Shown piece by piece: positions 51,042 to 62,594 of a DNA stretch of 64,000 nucleotides. This DNA comes from Casimicrobiaceae bacterium (lineage in GTDB: Bacteria > Pseudomonadota > Gammaproteobacteria > Burkholderiales > Casimicrobiaceae). Where the stretch lies: assembly GCA_026646885.1 (NCBI GenBank), contig JAPKHK010000009.1:119002-183001 (forward strand), given 5' to 3'. Both the position numbers and the translations under genes were made by a program. Positions within the stretch are counted from its first letter, which is position 1, and every line of letters begins with the position of its first letter. A model generated the notes under the pieces. It was not told the origin of the DNA. It worked only from the letters and a program-made list of their open reading frames with translations, and did no database searches.

Positions 51042-51743
51042 TCATGGAGTTGCGCGGTGCAGGCGCCCGAGATCGTCGTTGGCGGCAGCACCTGACAGAC
51101 GGTCGGTGATCTTTTTCACCCAGTTGCTGGCGAGGCCGGGCAAGCCACGCAGCGAGGAGAGCGCGTCGGCATCGACACCGGGGGCATGGAAGAGACGCCA
51201 GAAATCGGCAAGACTGATGGCACCTGGCAAGCGTTCAACCAGCGTCATCGCGTTTCCAACCTCAATTGTGCCGGGCTCGACGACCCGAAAGTACCATCCG
51301 CTCCAGCCTGTTTCCTGCATGGCGGACGCCAGACCTGGCGCGACAAAGCGGTGGTCGAGCTTCCAGCAAGGGCGACGGGGCTGACAAACCTGCAAGACTG
51401 CGGTGCCGATGGCGAAGCAATCGCCGATGAACACATTGGTTTCGTCATGCTCGTCGGTCGAAAGATTCTCCCCGAAACTGCCCCGCAGCAGCTGTGGCGC
51501 AGCCTGCGGAAAGCGCTTTCGCCAGGCTTCGTAGTGATGAAAAGCGTACTGATGCACGGCCTTCTCGGGGCCTCCGTGCACACGGCGGTCGGCCTGTGCA
51601 TCTCCCGCAAGACCCTCTCTGCCGACCTCGACTTTGCCGAAGACCGGGAACTTCCAAATGGCGCTCATCTGTCCCTCGCAACCCAAGGGGCGCGGTGTAC
51701 CGATTTGCACGCAAATCAAAGGGGCAGGGGTGGGCGTAGACAT
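51042..51743 (-). CDS. MOSC-domain protein (YiiM-like)
   Basis: A 233-residue MOSC protein. It has GLAGDAQADRRVHGG, GSFGENLST and the conserved Cys in CQPRRPCWKLDHRF; the 3-alpha C-terminal domain follows. YiiM-type proteins use the molybdenum cofactor to reduce N-hydroxylated bases such as 6-hydroxylaminopurine. ATG 51743 starts the known fold; longer frames are spurious. It follows the coiled-coil gene by 47 bp on the same strand, so the two may be cotranscribed. Confidence 0.9.
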   Translation of the reverse strand: MSTPTPAPLICVQIGTPRPLGCEGQMSAIWKFPVFGKVEVGREGLAGDAQADRRVHGGPEKAVHQYAFHHYEAWRKRFPQAAPQLLRGSFGENLSTDEHDETNVFIGDCFAIGTAVLQVCQPRRPCWKLDHRFVAPGLASAMQETGWSGWYFRVVEPGTIEVGNAMTLVERLPGAISLADFWRLFHAPGVDADALSSLRGLPGLASNWVKKITDRLSGAAANDDLGRLHRATP

Positions 51744-51790
51744 GGCGGCAATCCGGCGCGAGCAAAAGGCCGGATTGTACCCGCCGTTCG

Positions 51791-54700
51791 CTAATCGCCT
51801 TGCTGATGTGCCGGCAACAGTGGCATTTCGTATGCCAGGCGAAGCCGCGGCGCGACCTCCGAGTTCGCGACCGCCGAAACCTCGGGCACGGAGACTTGTC
51901 GTTCCGGGTTGACGGGCTGTTGGGCAGCGAACCATACGCCTATCGCCGTCAGCGCGCAGCCCGCCGCGCCAAGCCGCCAGAACCAGAGTTGAGGCGCGGC
52001 TGGACGCGTCGCGGCGACCGCTGGTGCGTCCGCTCGCGCCAACAAGGCGCGAGCGGCCCCCAGCCAAGCCAGGTGCTCACGATTCGCGGTGGCAAGCCTC
52101 GCGACGACCGCGCGTGCGGCGGCCGCTGCTTGCACTTGAGCTTCACGGTCGCGATTCTCCGCAAGCGTGCGCTCGCGCGCCGCGCTCAAGGCATTGCGCT
52201 CCGCTTCCAGGCGCGCCTGCTGAGCTTGGCGCAGTGCTTGTTCGGCATCCTGGCGCACTTTGGCTGCGTGCGCAGCGGCCCGCTCGATATCCACGCGGGC
52301 CAGCGTCTCCTTCAGTGCCTCTTCAGTGCTGGTCCGCTGATCCTGCGCGGCTTGCACCTGGGCTTCGACCGCAGCAACACGTTCTCGCTCGGCCCGCGTC
52401 AACTCGATTTGCTCGCGCGTCTGCGCGAGGGTGGCCGCCGCCAGGAGCCGACGCTGTGCCAAGAGCTCTTGGGCCTTGGCCACACCATGTCGCTGTGCCG
52501 TCACCTCCGCCGACCGTGCCGCGGCCGCGTCACGGTCGATTGCTTCGCGGCGCCGAGCCAGATCGGCCGCTTCCGACTCCGCTTTGGCGCGCTCGGTGGC
52601 CGCCGCTTTGGCCGCCGCTTCGGCGGCCAATCGTGTGTTCAGTTCGTCGAGCGCCCGTGCTTCCGCCTCGGCGCGTGCCCTTGCGGCTTGGGTCGCGGTC
52701 ATCGCGCCGCGCACTCTTTCCAAGGCGAAGCGCGCTGCGGTGCGGGCGGCCTGCTCGCCTTCGCGCGCCTTTTCCAGGGCGGCCGCTTCCGCTTTCGCCT
52801 GCGCAGCAAGAGCGGTCTGCGTCGCGCGTTCTGCGGCGGCGCGACGCTCAGCTTGCACTCTGATTTCTCGTTCAGCTTGCTCGCGCGCTAGCGCCAATTC
52901 CCGAGCCTGGGCTTCGGACACGAGGCGAGCTTGCGCTTCCTCACGAGCTCGACTCTCCGCTGCGATCCTCTCCTCGGTTTGCGCCAGAACCTCCGCCTCG
53001 GCGTGAGATCGGGCCGTTTCGTGAGCCGCGAGTTCGCATTGACGTTGTGCACTGGCCGCGGACAGACGCGCCGCTTCGGCATGCGCCGCGGCGCGCTCGC
53101 GCGCTTTGGCGAAAGCCTCCGCCGTGTCGCGAGCAGTGCTCTGCGCAGCTTCGCGCGCTTCGCGCTCTACCTTCTCCTTGGCCATGAGCAGTATGGCGCA
53201 GTGCTTGTCCATCGCCGCGCGCGCCCTTTCTTCGTCGGCGAGCCGCATTTGCGCTACCGTATGCTCCTGAGCAGCGGCGAGAGCGGACTCCTCCTCGGCA
53301 CGTCGCTCCTCGGCTGCGACGCGCGCCGCGGTTTCGGCCGCCAACCGGGCGTTGGCGCTCTCCAATGCGGCGCTTTCCGCTTGAGCGCGAGCTACCGACG
53401 CGGCCAGCGCCTGCCGTTCTGCCTCGAGGCGCTTATCGAGCTGTTGGGCTGCTTGCGCGGCCCGTGCGCGTGCTTCTTCGGCGGCATCGGTGAGAGCCCG
53501 GTCCAGAGCGATTCGCGCCACCTCCGCCGCGCGCGCCACCTCTTCGGCGGCCGCCCGACTCCGGGCCGCTTCGGCGCTCGCCCGCTCGCTGGCTACGCGC
53601 CCCAAGGCAGCTTGGGCGGCCAGGCGCTCGGATTGCTCGCGTTCGATGGCGACACGGGTATGCTCAGCCTCCGCTTGGGTCAGAGCTTCGGCGGCACGGC
53701 GTTGCGCCTCTTCCGCGGCGGCGCGGGCTTCGGCTTGGGTGGCCGCTTCGCGCAGCGCCGCGTGCCTAGCCTCCTCGGCGAGGCACGCGGCTCGCTCGAC
53801 CGCCTCGCAGGTCTGGGCCATTTGGGTGGATTCGCGTTCCGTGGCGGCGCGCGTGCGCGCCGCTTGCGTTGCGCTGGCATCAGCCTCGGCTCGGGCCGCC
53901 GCAGCCGCTGCGGCGTCTTCTTCGGCAGCGACCCGGGCAGCCGCCGCCTCGCTTGCGGCGTGTTCGGCCCGGGTGCGATCGAGAGCCCTCTGCAGCATCT
54001 TCGCTTCTACCTCGTGTCGCGTACGGGCTATTTCTTCGAGCCGCTCTTCAGCGTTCCGCCGGGCTTGAGCCTGTTGTGCTGCCTGTTTTTCGGCTTGAGC
54101 CCGTGCCTGCGCATGGCGTGCGAGTTCGGCGTCGGTTTCGAGCCGGATGGCCAGTGCGCGTACGGCGGCCTGTTCGGATTCCGCGCGCGCGCGGGCGATG
54201 GCTTCCTGTTCCTGCTCGACGCTGCTACGTGCGCGTGCTTCCTGCGCGGCTCGTGTTTCCGCCGCTGCACGCTGAATGGCGGCTTCGGCGGCAGTGATTG
54301 CCGCAGCGTGATGCTCGGCGGCAGCCTGGACGGCTTCGCGCTCGGCCTGGGCACGTTCTTCGGCGTGTGTACGTGCTTGTTGCTCGAGGCGCTCGCGCTC
54401 GCGCAAGGCCTGTTCGATCTGCGCTTCGAATTTGACTCGGGCGGATGCTTCTGTGATCGCCGCTTTCTCGGCCGCTTCGCGCTGCATTACCTGATAACGA
54501 ACTTGATCGAGTGCTTGGGCTTGGCGCTCGCGTGACTCGTTGGCCGATTCCAGAAGCTCGCGCGCCTCAGCCGCGGCGGCTCGGCTCAGTTCAGCCAAGG
54601 CTTCGTCCTCGCGGCGGCGACGCTCGGCAAGTTGTCGCGCTTCATCTTCGAGTCGCACGCGCTCTTCGGCGGCGCGCTGCGCCTGTTCTTCCGCTTCGGC

Positions 54701-55102
54701 GCGCGCCGCCAGCGCGGCGGCCTCACGTTCCATTGCTTCGGTATGGGCTTGGCTCGCCTTGCCGGCCTGCTCTTCTGCGGCAATGCGGGCACGTGTCGCC
54801 GCCAGGGCGGCTTCGGTGGCGCGAATGCGCTCCTGCACCGCGCTCGCTGCTGCCTTTTCGGCGCCAGCCTGCGCGTCTGCCAGGGACCTCGCACGGGCTT
54901 CCGCATAGGCGCGATTCTCCGCCGCGAGCGTTGCTTTGGCCTCGGCCTCGACGCGTGCGAAGGCCTCTTTGATCGCACGTAGCTCCGCATCAGCCCGGTC
55001 CGGTGAGAGCACGGCGGCGCTGGCCGTGTCTTCGGCCTCCGCGCTGGCCGAGAAAGCGACTCTCAGTCGGGTATTGCCGCGTGCGGTGTGGTTGCTATCC
55101 AT
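51791..55102 (-). CDS. Giant Ala/Glu/Arg-rich coiled-coil protein with C-terminal membrane anchor
   Basis: A 1103-residue protein. After a short N-terminal part (residues 1-35) nearly the whole chain (about 40-1000) is low-complexity Ala, Glu, Arg and Gln in heptad-like spacing, predicting one very long helix or coiled coil of possibly more than 100 nm. Near the end, WFWRLGAAGCALTAIGVWFAA (about 1040-1060) is a single membrane helix, followed by a 43-residue tail. No enzymatic motif is seen. GGGAGGA precedes ATG 55102; the 31 codons before it are spurious. Such proteins act as scaffolds or filaments, but no function is known here. The antisense strand has long open frames caused only by its GC composition. 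Confidence 0.82.
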   Translation of the reverse strand: MDSNHTARGNTRLRVAFSASAEAEDTASAAVLSPDRADAELRAIKEAFARVEAEAKATLAAENRAYAEARARSLADAQAGAEKAAASAVQERIRATEAALAATRARIAAEEQAGKASQAHTEAMEREAAALAARAEAEEQAQRAAEERVRLEDEARQLAERRRREDEALAELSRAAAAEARELLESANESRERQAQALDQVRYQVMQREAAEKAAITEASARVKFEAQIEQALRERERLEQQARTHAEERAQAEREAVQAAAEHHAAAITAAEAAIQRAAAETRAAQEARARSSVEQEQEAIARARAESEQAAVRALAIRLETDAELARHAQARAQAEKQAAQQAQARRNAEERLEEIARTRHEVEAKMLQRALDRTRAEHAASEAAAARVAAEEDAAAAAAARAEADASATQAARTRAATERESTQMAQTCEAVERAACLAEEARHAALREAATQAEARAAAEEAQRRAAEALTQAEAEHTRVAIEREQSERLAAQAALGRVASERASAEAARSRAAAEEVARAAEVARIALDRALTDAAEEARARAAQAAQQLDKRLEAERQALAASVARAQAESAALESANARLAAETAARVAAEERRAEEESALAAAQEHTVAQMRLADEERARAAMDKHCAILLMAKEKVEREAREAAQSTARDTAEAFAKARERAAAHAEAARLSAASAQRQCELAAHETARSHAEAEVLAQTEERIAAESRAREEAQARLVSEAQARELALAREQAEREIRVQAERRAAAERATQTALAAQAKAEAAALEKAREGEQAARTAARFALERVRGAMTATQAARARAEAEARALDELNTRLAAEAAAKAAATERAKAESEAADLARRREAIDRDAAAARSAEVTAQRHGVAKAQELLAQRRLLAAATLAQTREQIELTRAERERVAAVEAQVQAAQDQRTSTEEALKETLARVDIERAAAHAAKVRQDAEQALRQAQQARLEAERNALSAARERTLAENRDREAQVQAAAAARAVVARLATANREHLAWLGAARALLARADAPAVAATRPAAPQLWFWRLGAAGCALTAIGVWFAAQQPVNPERQVSVPEVSAVANSEVAPRLRLAYEMPLLPAHQQGD

Positions 55103-55337
55103 TTTCGGTCCTCCCGGGAGGGGTCGCCAGAAGCGCAAGGGGCGACCATATACGAAGTGTAGCCCCGGCGGCGGGAGGCCCGAGGCCGCAAGCACGCTTG
55201 GAAAAGGCGGTCAATTCGGCTTTTCGGGGAAAGTGGGGGCGTTGCGCAGTTGTCGGAAAATCCCCACTCGAAATGCAGAATACGCCCTAGTTTCCTGGGC
55301 GCAAGCGCGTCACAATTTGCCTAACAAGAAGCATGAA

Positions 55338-55368
55338 GAAAAAAATGCCCGGACCCGAAGGTCCGGGC
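55338..55368 (-). terminator. Rho-independent terminator
   Basis: A perfect 9-bp stem, GCCCGGACC (55368-55360 on the minus strand, with its mate at 55355-55347) and a 4-base loop, followed on the minus strand by A and then T7 (55345-55339). It ends a transcript that comes from the right, that is, from the structured region or tRNA-Arg, and lies 236 bp before the coiled-coil ATG. Confidence 0.9.
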
Positions 55369-55505
55369 GAAGTGTCCCGCGGCCCAGGGAGGCAGGCGTC
55401 GCGGGATTGCCCCAGGGCGGGGCAACCGATGTCCGGCCTGTGATTTCCCGCAACTTTCGGTTTTCGAAGTGCGGAACTCGTGCACAAGTCGGCGAATGGT
55501 TGTCA
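55347..55505 (-). ncRNA. Candidate structured small RNA
   Basis: About 160 nt on the minus strand form four hairpins in a row: 55475-55445 (imperfect, about 10 bp), 55425-55407 (TTGCCCC/GGGGCAA, perfect), 55406-55375 (TCCCGCG/CGCGGGA, perfect) and the terminator. There is no coding frame with a ribosome site. A possible -10 (TACACT, 55510-55505) is only weakly supported and its -35 is poor, so the 5' end is unsure. It could also be the 3' trailer of the tRNA-Arg transcript. I do not recognise it as 6S, 4.5S, tmRNA or RNase P RNA. Confidence 0.45.
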
Positions 55506-55654
55506 GTGTATCAAAGACCCTCGCAGTTTTACCGTCTCGCTCCGTCTTTTTTTGGTCGGGGACGCAACCTCACTAACGGGTTGGACGACGCCGGTGCCAG
55601 GGTCAACAGACTGATCATTTGTTTTGCGGCACAAGTTCTCAAAACTTCAATCCC

Positions 55655-55730
55655 TGGCGCCCCGAAGACGAATCGAACGTCCGACCTACCCCTTAGGAGG
55701 GGGTTGCTCTATCCACTGAGCTACCGGGGC
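55655..55730 (-). tRNA. tRNA-Arg (CCT)
   Basis: A 76-nt cloverleaf on the minus strand with encoded CCA. Acceptor stem GCCCCGG pairs with TCGGGGC (one G-T), D-arm GCTCAGTGGATAGAGC, anticodon stem ACCCC/GGGGT around loop CTCCTAA (anticodon CCT), T-arm with GTTCGATTC. It reads AGG codons. Confidence 0.95.
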
Positions 55731-55741
55731 GTAAGGCGCGA

Positions 55742-55770
55742 ATTGTATCCGGTTCTCGATGCTGCGTCAG
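55742..55770 (-). promoter_or_regulatory. Sigma70 promoter of tRNA-Arg
   Basis: On the minus strand CTGACG (55770-55765) and TACAAT (55747-55742) are 17 bp apart, 11 bp before the tRNA 5' end. The bases after the -10 are GC-rich (TCGCGCC), as in stringently controlled promoters. Confidence 0.65.
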
Positions 55771-56287
55771 CGGTGTATTACAGCGCATTCCAGAAGACTC
55801 CGGTGCGAAGCGCGCGCGCTTCGCCGCTTCAGGGAACACTCCGCGGATTCTGTGCTGCGGGTGGGTAGAGGATTTGATCGACGCGGTGGTTCGACTCTCG
55901 CACCAAGGGAGTTAGCCGCCCGGCGCAAGAGAAGAACCAGGGTGAAAAGAGGTCTTTGCAGCCGGCACTCCTCACAGCGCGGAACTTACGCCCGGCAGGC
56001 CGCGGGCAATCGTCCTTGGGCATACCAGAGGGGCAGCGAATACATGCTCCGGCTGCCGCTTCGCCGGGGATGGTGCTCGTCTGCTCCAGTCCTCTATCCA
56101 TATGGGAATGCGCCGCCCTGTGGCAGAAGAACCGCATTGGCGTCGCGCGGGCGCATTCTGCCTACGGCGACCACGCAACATGTGCTGACGTAGGAGCCTG
56201 CCGCGGCGAGGTGGTGTGAACGTCTACCTGAGGCCAAGGCGCGCGACCAACCGTGCTAACATGCGCGCCGACGTTTTGTTCCCGACC
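55771..56287. other. Intergenic region, no supported gene
   Basis: About 520 bp between the tRNA-Arg promoter and the Uup gene. A 102-codon minus frame (55829-56137) and an 87-codon plus frame (55956-56219) overlap each other and show no family features or good ribosome sites. A diverged or lost gene is possible. The last 60 bp should hold the Uup promoter; GTGCTAACAT at 56253-56262 is a weak -10 candidate. Confidence 0.5.
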
Positions 56288-58195
<1,908 letters not shown>

Positions 58196-58249
58196 TCTGG
58201 CGCAATAGAGACTTGCGGGCGCGTGCCAGCTTCGACCACAATCCAGGGC

Positions 58250-58942
58250 ATGATTCCCTGGCTGGATTCCGAAGACCCGTTTCCGCCGGTCGCTGAGGCA
58301 CTCAGCGAGCCCAGCGGGTTGCTGGCGGCCGGGGCCGATCTGTCACCAGAGAGATTGCTGAGCGCCTATCGCCAGGGGATCTTCCCTTGGTACGCGGAGG
58401 GTCAACCGATTTTGTGGTGGAGCCCCGATCCCCGTATGGTGCTGCGCCTCGAGGAGTTTCACCTCCCGCGGTCGGTGGCCAAGGTGCTGCGGGAGCGCCG
58501 CTTCGAAATCCGGGCCGATACCGCCTTTCGCGAAGTAGTGCTCGGCTGCGCGGCGCCCCGCGCCGGCCAAGCGGGTACCTGGATCGTACCGCCGATGCTG
58601 GAGGCTTACTGCCGCCTACACGACTTGGGCCATGCGCACTCGGTCGAATCGTGGCGAGACGGACGCCTCGTTGGGGGTCTCTATGGTATCGCCTTGGGTC
58701 GAATGTTTTTCGGGGAATCGATGTTCGCTCGCGAAAGCGAAGCGTCGAAAGTCGCCCTTGCCAGTCTGGTGGCGCAATTGCGCCGCCGTGGCTTCGTCAT
58801 GATAGATTGTCAGCAGGAGACCGCTCATCTGGCGCGTTTCGGGGCGCGGCCGATTCCGCGAGCGGAGTTTGCGCGCGAGATTGGCCCGTTGGTAAACTGC
58901 GCCGAACCTTCGCAATCCTGGATCGGCACTTTTGCGCCATGA
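58250..58942 (+). CDS. aat: Leucyl/phenylalanyl-tRNA--protein transferase
   Basis: A 230-residue enzyme that adds Leu or Phe to proteins with N-terminal Arg or Lys, marking them for ClpS/ClpAP. Family signs: [18 protein letters not shown], the YRQGIFPWY motif, [10 protein letters not shown] and [21 protein letters not shown] 58250 (MIPWLD) fits the family N-terminus; GTG 58223 is longer. The stop overlaps the bpt ATG (ATGA). Confidence 0.96.
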   Translation: MIPWLDSEDPFPPVAEALSEPSGLLAAGADLSPERLLSAYRQGIFPWYAEGQPILWWSPDPRMVLRLEEFHLPRSVAKVLRERRFEIRADTAFREVVLGCAAPRAGQAGTWIVPPMLEAYCRLHDLGHAHSVESWRDGRLVGGLYGIALGRMFFGESMFARESEASKVALASLVAQLRRRGFVMIDCQQETAHLARFGARPIPRAEFAREIGPLVNCAEPSQSWIGTFAP

Positions 58943-59661
58943 CCCGTCTGAACGACATGCCGCTGGCCGCATTGCAGTTCTATGCCACGGCTCCCTATCC
59001 GTGCAGCTACTTGCCGGATCGCGCGGCGCGCTCGCAGGTTGCTACGCCCAGCCATCTCATTGACACGGCAATCTATAGCGAACTGGTGCGGCTGGGTTTT
59101 CGGCGCAGCGGGGCCTTCACCTACCGCCCCTATTGCGACAACTGCCGGGCCTGTGTTCCGGTGCGGGTGCCGCTCGCGACCTTCCACCCCTCGCGCAGCC
59201 AGCGCCGTGCGTGGGAAAAGCACCGGGATTTGGAAGTTGTACCGCGACCCCTGAGCTTCGTGCCAGAGCACTACGAGCTTTACCTTGACTACCAGCGCAG
59301 CCGGCATAGCGGCGGCGGAATGGATCAGGATAGCCACGAGCAGTACCAGCATTTCCTGCTGCACAGCAATGTCGACACTACCCTTAATGAATTTCGAAGT
59401 GGCGGCACTCTGAGGATGGTGAGCCTGGTCGACCGCCTGGTTGACGGACTCTCCTCCGTCTATACGTTCTTCGATCCGGACCTGCCGGGCGCAAGTCTCG
59501 GAACTTATAGCATCCTCTGGCAGATCGAGCGCTGCCGCGCGCTTCGGCTGCCCTATCTGTACCTTGGCTACTGGATCCGGGAGAGCCCGAAAATGGCTTA
59601 CAAGAGCAATTTTCGGCCGGTCGAGGGCTTCGTGCGGGGGATGTGGCGACCTCTGGATTGA
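58939..59661 (+). CDS. bpt: Aspartate/glutamate leucyltransferase
   Basis: A 240-residue Bpt/ATE-type transferase that adds Leu to proteins with N-terminal Asp or Glu. Signs include the N-terminal [16 protein letters not shown], the [13 protein letters not shown] cluster, and the C-terminal [20 protein letters not shown]. With aat it gives both bacterial N-end rule branches from one transcript. It ends 11 bp before the convergent kinase gene. Confidence 0.95.
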   Translation: MTRLNDMPLAALQFYATAPYPCSYLPDRAARSQVATPSHLIDTAIYSELVRLGFRRSGAFTYRPYCDNCRACVPVRVPLATFHPSRSQRRAWEKHRDLEVVPRPLSFVPEHYELYLDYQRSRHSGGGMDQDSHEQYQHFLLHSNVDTTLNEFRSGGTLRMVSLVDRLVDGLSSVYTFFDPDLPGASLGTYSILWQIERCRALRLPYLYLGYWIRESPKMAYKSNFRPVEGFVRGMWRPLD

Positions 59662-59672
59662 TCGACGCCGAT

Positions 59673-62417
59673 TCAGCCCAGAGTGAAGTAAAAGGTTGCG
59701 CCTTCGTTTAAGGCGCTGTGCGCCCAGATCCGTCCACCGTGGCGCGCGATGATCCTCTTGGTCGTGGCCAGGCCGATGCCGTGGCCGGGAAAATCGTCGG
59801 GGCGATGCAAGCGCTGAAAGGCACCGAAGAGGCGCTCGGCGAGAGCCATATCGAAGCCTGCGCCGTCGTCCCGCACTTCATAGACGGTTTCTCCCGCTTC
59901 ATTGGGGAAGGCGCGGAAGCGGATATGGGCCAGCTCCCGGCGCTGAGTGTACTTCCAAGCATTTCCCAGCAGGTTCTGCATCACCAGCTGCAAGAGGGCG
60001 CGGTCGCCAGTACCATGCAATCCCGGCGCAACTTCCGTCTCGACTTGGCGTTGCGGCTCAGCGCGAGCAAGTTCGGTGAGAATCTCCATCGCCAGCGCCG
60101 AAAGATCGATGTCCTGCCGGTCTAGCGAAGTCTGGCTGACGCGGGAAAGCTGCAATAGCCCCTCGATCTGCTGGTCCATGCGCTCCGCCGCTGCGCGCAC
60201 GCGCCGCAGGTAATCGCGGCCGGTTTCGTCGAGTTTTTCGGCGTACCGTGCGCCGAGGATTTCCGAGAAGCCGTTGATGGCGCGCAAAGGCGCGCGCAAG
60301 TCGTGCGACACCGAGTAACTGAATGACTCGAGTTCCTGGTTGATTTCGCGCAGCTGCTGGGTACGCTCGGCGACCCTTTGTTCCAGGACGGCTTGGGCGC
60401 GCTGCACCGCCTCTTCCGCATCATGGCGCGCGGTCACGTCCTCGAATACCCAGATGGAACCCGCAGCGGCATCATCGCGATTGAGTAGGGTGGCGCTGAC
60501 ATTGGCCCAAAAGTGCCGATCTTGTCCGCGCGTCATACGTATTTCTGCGCGGTAGGCTGCTGGCTGAGCCGCATCGGCAATCTGCTCCGCAAATGCGGCG
60601 ACCGCCTCGCCGCCGAAGATCCGCTCCGCCGCCTGGTCCTGGAGGGATTCGAGGTCAGTGGACAAGAGCTCGGCCGCCTTGCGGTTGGCGCGCAATACCC
60701 GCCCCTGGGCAACAAAGACTATCCCCACCAGGGCGTTGTGTAGGATCGATTCCAGTTCGGCACTCTTCCAAGCCAGATCGCGTTCCGCGCGACGCAACTC
60801 GGTGATGTCCTGAGCCGTGCCGTAGTATCCACTGAAGGTGCCACCCCCATCGTAGAGGGGCACACCGCTGGCCGAAACCCAGCGCACCTGGCCTTGGGGA
60901 TCGCGCACGGCGTAGGTAAAATCGCGAAACGGGCGGTGCTCGGCCAGATCGCGCCGATGATCGGCCCAGTTAGCGCTTTCGACGATCACGTGGGGCATTT
61001 CCCAGCGGGCTTTGCCGAATACGCTGCGGTCGTCCGTGCCGATGGCCTTGCGGTCTTCACTTGGCGAGAGGGAAACAAAGCGGAATTGGGCGTCTTGTTC
61101 CCAGAACCAGTCCGAGGACAGTTCCACCAAGTCACGGAATCGTCGATGCAAGCGCCGCAAACGCTGCTCAGCGGCCTGGCGTTCGGAGATGTCTCGTGCC
61201 ACGACCACTACGATGCGTTCGCTACCGAAATAGGCCAGGCAAAGGTCTAGCTCTACGGGAAAGATGTCGCCGTCTCGCCGCCGTGCTAGGGCTTCCGTGG
61301 TCTCGACGGTCGCGGCGCCTGACTCAAGGTGGTGCAGCAGCGATTCCTGGCGCGCTTCGTCGATTTCGACGTGGATTTCACCAAGCGGGCGGCCGATGAG
61401 TTCGCGACGGGGGTGACCATAAAGGCGGCAGGCCGTCTCGTTAGTGTCGATGATGCGCTGGGTGCTGCGATCGATCAGGAAGATCGCGTCGGCGGAGGCA
61501 TCAATGGCGGTGCGAAAACGACGTAGTTCGTCCTGGGCACGCCGCAGGCGGGTAATGTCCTGGAGCACGAGTAGGGTATGGGACTGCTCCTGCAAAGTCA
61601 CCGCGGTTGCCGAGACATGAAAGTGCCGCTGACCGTCAGTGGCGAGTCGCTGCAATTCGAACCGAATGGGTGCCGCTTCGGCCCCGGCTTCGCTTCGCCC
61701 GACTCGCTCCAACCCGGGCAAACTCAGCCATTCGGTCACCGGCTTGCCGGCTAGCTCAGCCTCGGGATCCAGCTCCAAGAGGCGGCGCAGCGTGGAGTTT
61801 ACGGTTTTTGCCCGCTGGCGCGAATCCATGACCAACACGCCGGCAGGAATGTGATCGAGCACCGCCCCAAAGTAATGCGCTAACTCCTCGGTACCTCGCT
61901 GGGCGGCGTGGTAATAGGCTTCCAACGTCAGGCCAAGATCAAAGAAGATCGCTTTTTCCAGCGCCTCTTGCGCGGGCAGCGCGTTCTGGCCATGGACGCG
62001 GTAATGGTCCTCGATCACGCGGGTGGCAGCGCGTTTGAACTGCCGGTAGGCCCCGAGAAACCAGGCCGGCGTCAATCCTATACGGGCATGAGTGTACCCC
62101 ACCCGCAAGCGACCCTCGGCGTGAGCCAAATCGTGCTGCCCCGTGAGCCCGCGAAAATACTGGAGTTGGGCCTGCTTGACTCGATCTATCGTTGCCGTGT
62201 CGGGCAAAAGCGCGGCGATTTCCGAAGTATCGGCAATGCCGCGGTGGAGTTCGTCGATGATCTCGGGAAGCGCAGGCTCGAGTATGGGTGCCAAAGACTC
62301 GAGCAAGCGCGCTTCAGGCTCTCCCAGCCCCAGCCATGCAAGGCGCCGACGCAGATCAGCCTGATTGAGGCGCAAGGCGGCGCAAAGTGGGAGAGGGTGG
62401 GCGGAGTTTTCAGGCAC
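59673..62417 (-). CDS. Globin-coupled multi-PAS sensor histidine kinase
   Basis: A 914-residue soluble kinase. Residues about 15-170 form a protoglobin-type sensor, with likely haem-binding His110 in GYTHARIGLTPAWFLGAY. Four PAS domains follow (about 185-290, 300-420, 425-540 and 545-670), each with linker helices such as QDITRLRRAQDELRRF. The dimerisation domain has the phospho-acceptor His in YSVSHDLRAPLRAINGFSEIL, and the ATPase domain has MQNLLGNAWKYT and GHGIGLATTKRIIARHGG. It probably senses oxygen, NO or redox state. It is divergent from a response-regulator gene 177 bp away, its likely partner. Confidence 0.92.
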   Translation of the reverse strand: MPENSAHPLPLCAALRLNQADLRRRLAWLGLGEPEARLLESLAPILEPALPEIIDELHRGIADTSEIAALLPDTATIDRVKQAQLQYFRGLTGQHDLAHAEGRLRVGYTHARIGLTPAWFLGAYRQFKRAATRVIEDHYRVHGQNALPAQEALEKAIFFDLGLTLEAYYHAAQRGTEELAHYFGAVLDHIPAGVLVMDSRQRAKTVNSTLRRLLELDPEAELAGKPVTEWLSLPGLERVGRSEAGAEAAPIRFELQRLATDGQRHFHVSATAVTLQEQSHTLLVLQDITRLRRAQDELRRFRTAIDASADAIFLIDRSTQRIIDTNETACRLYGHPRRELIGRPLGEIHVEIDEARQESLLHHLESGAATVETTEALARRRDGDIFPVELDLCLAYFGSERIVVVVARDISERQAAEQRLRRLHRRFRDLVELSSDWFWEQDAQFRFVSLSPSEDRKAIGTDDRSVFGKARWEMPHVIVESANWADHRRDLAEHRPFRDFTYAVRDPQGQVRWVSASGVPLYDGGGTFSGYYGTAQDITELRRAERDLAWKSAELESILHNALVGIVFVAQGRVLRANRKAAELLSTDLESLQDQAAERIFGGEAVAAFAEQIADAAQPAAYRAEIRMTRGQDRHFWANVSATLLNRDDAAAGSIWVFEDVTARHDAEEAVQRAQAVLEQRVAERTQQLREINQELESFSYSVSHDLRAPLRAINGFSEILGARYAEKLDETGRDYLRRVRAAAERMDQQIEGLLQLSRVSQTSLDRQDIDLSALAMEILTELARAEPQRQVETEVAPGLHGTGDRALLQLVMQNLLGNAWKYTQRRELAHIRFRAFPNEAGETVYEVRDDGAGFDMALAERLFGAFQRLHRPDDFPGHGIGLATTKRIIARHGGRIWAHSALNEGATFYFTLG

Positions 62418-62594
62418 CGTCGTGTTGTGGCATCACCAAACCAAGAAACGTACCATGCCCGTCGGCGCGAGCAAAGCAGAACGCCCCGGCTGACCACTGG
62501 TTTATTCGAAAAGCGCCGAAAAACTGTAAAATTCGCACTTGCGCGTAGGGCGTCGCCGTTGGAAACTATACCAAGACGGAGGGAGGCGAGAACT

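Noticed and set aside
52931..54535. 534-codon plus-strand frame (and others near 51800-52891) opposite the coiled-coil gene
   Set aside because: The low-complexity Ala/Glu/Arg codons of the real gene leave the other strand free of stops. The product is a Leu/Gly/Arg/Phe mixture with no family features or ribosome site.
55829..56137. 102-codon minus-strand frame with several Cys
   Set aside because: No ribosome site, no family features, and it conflicts with an equally weak frame on the other strand.
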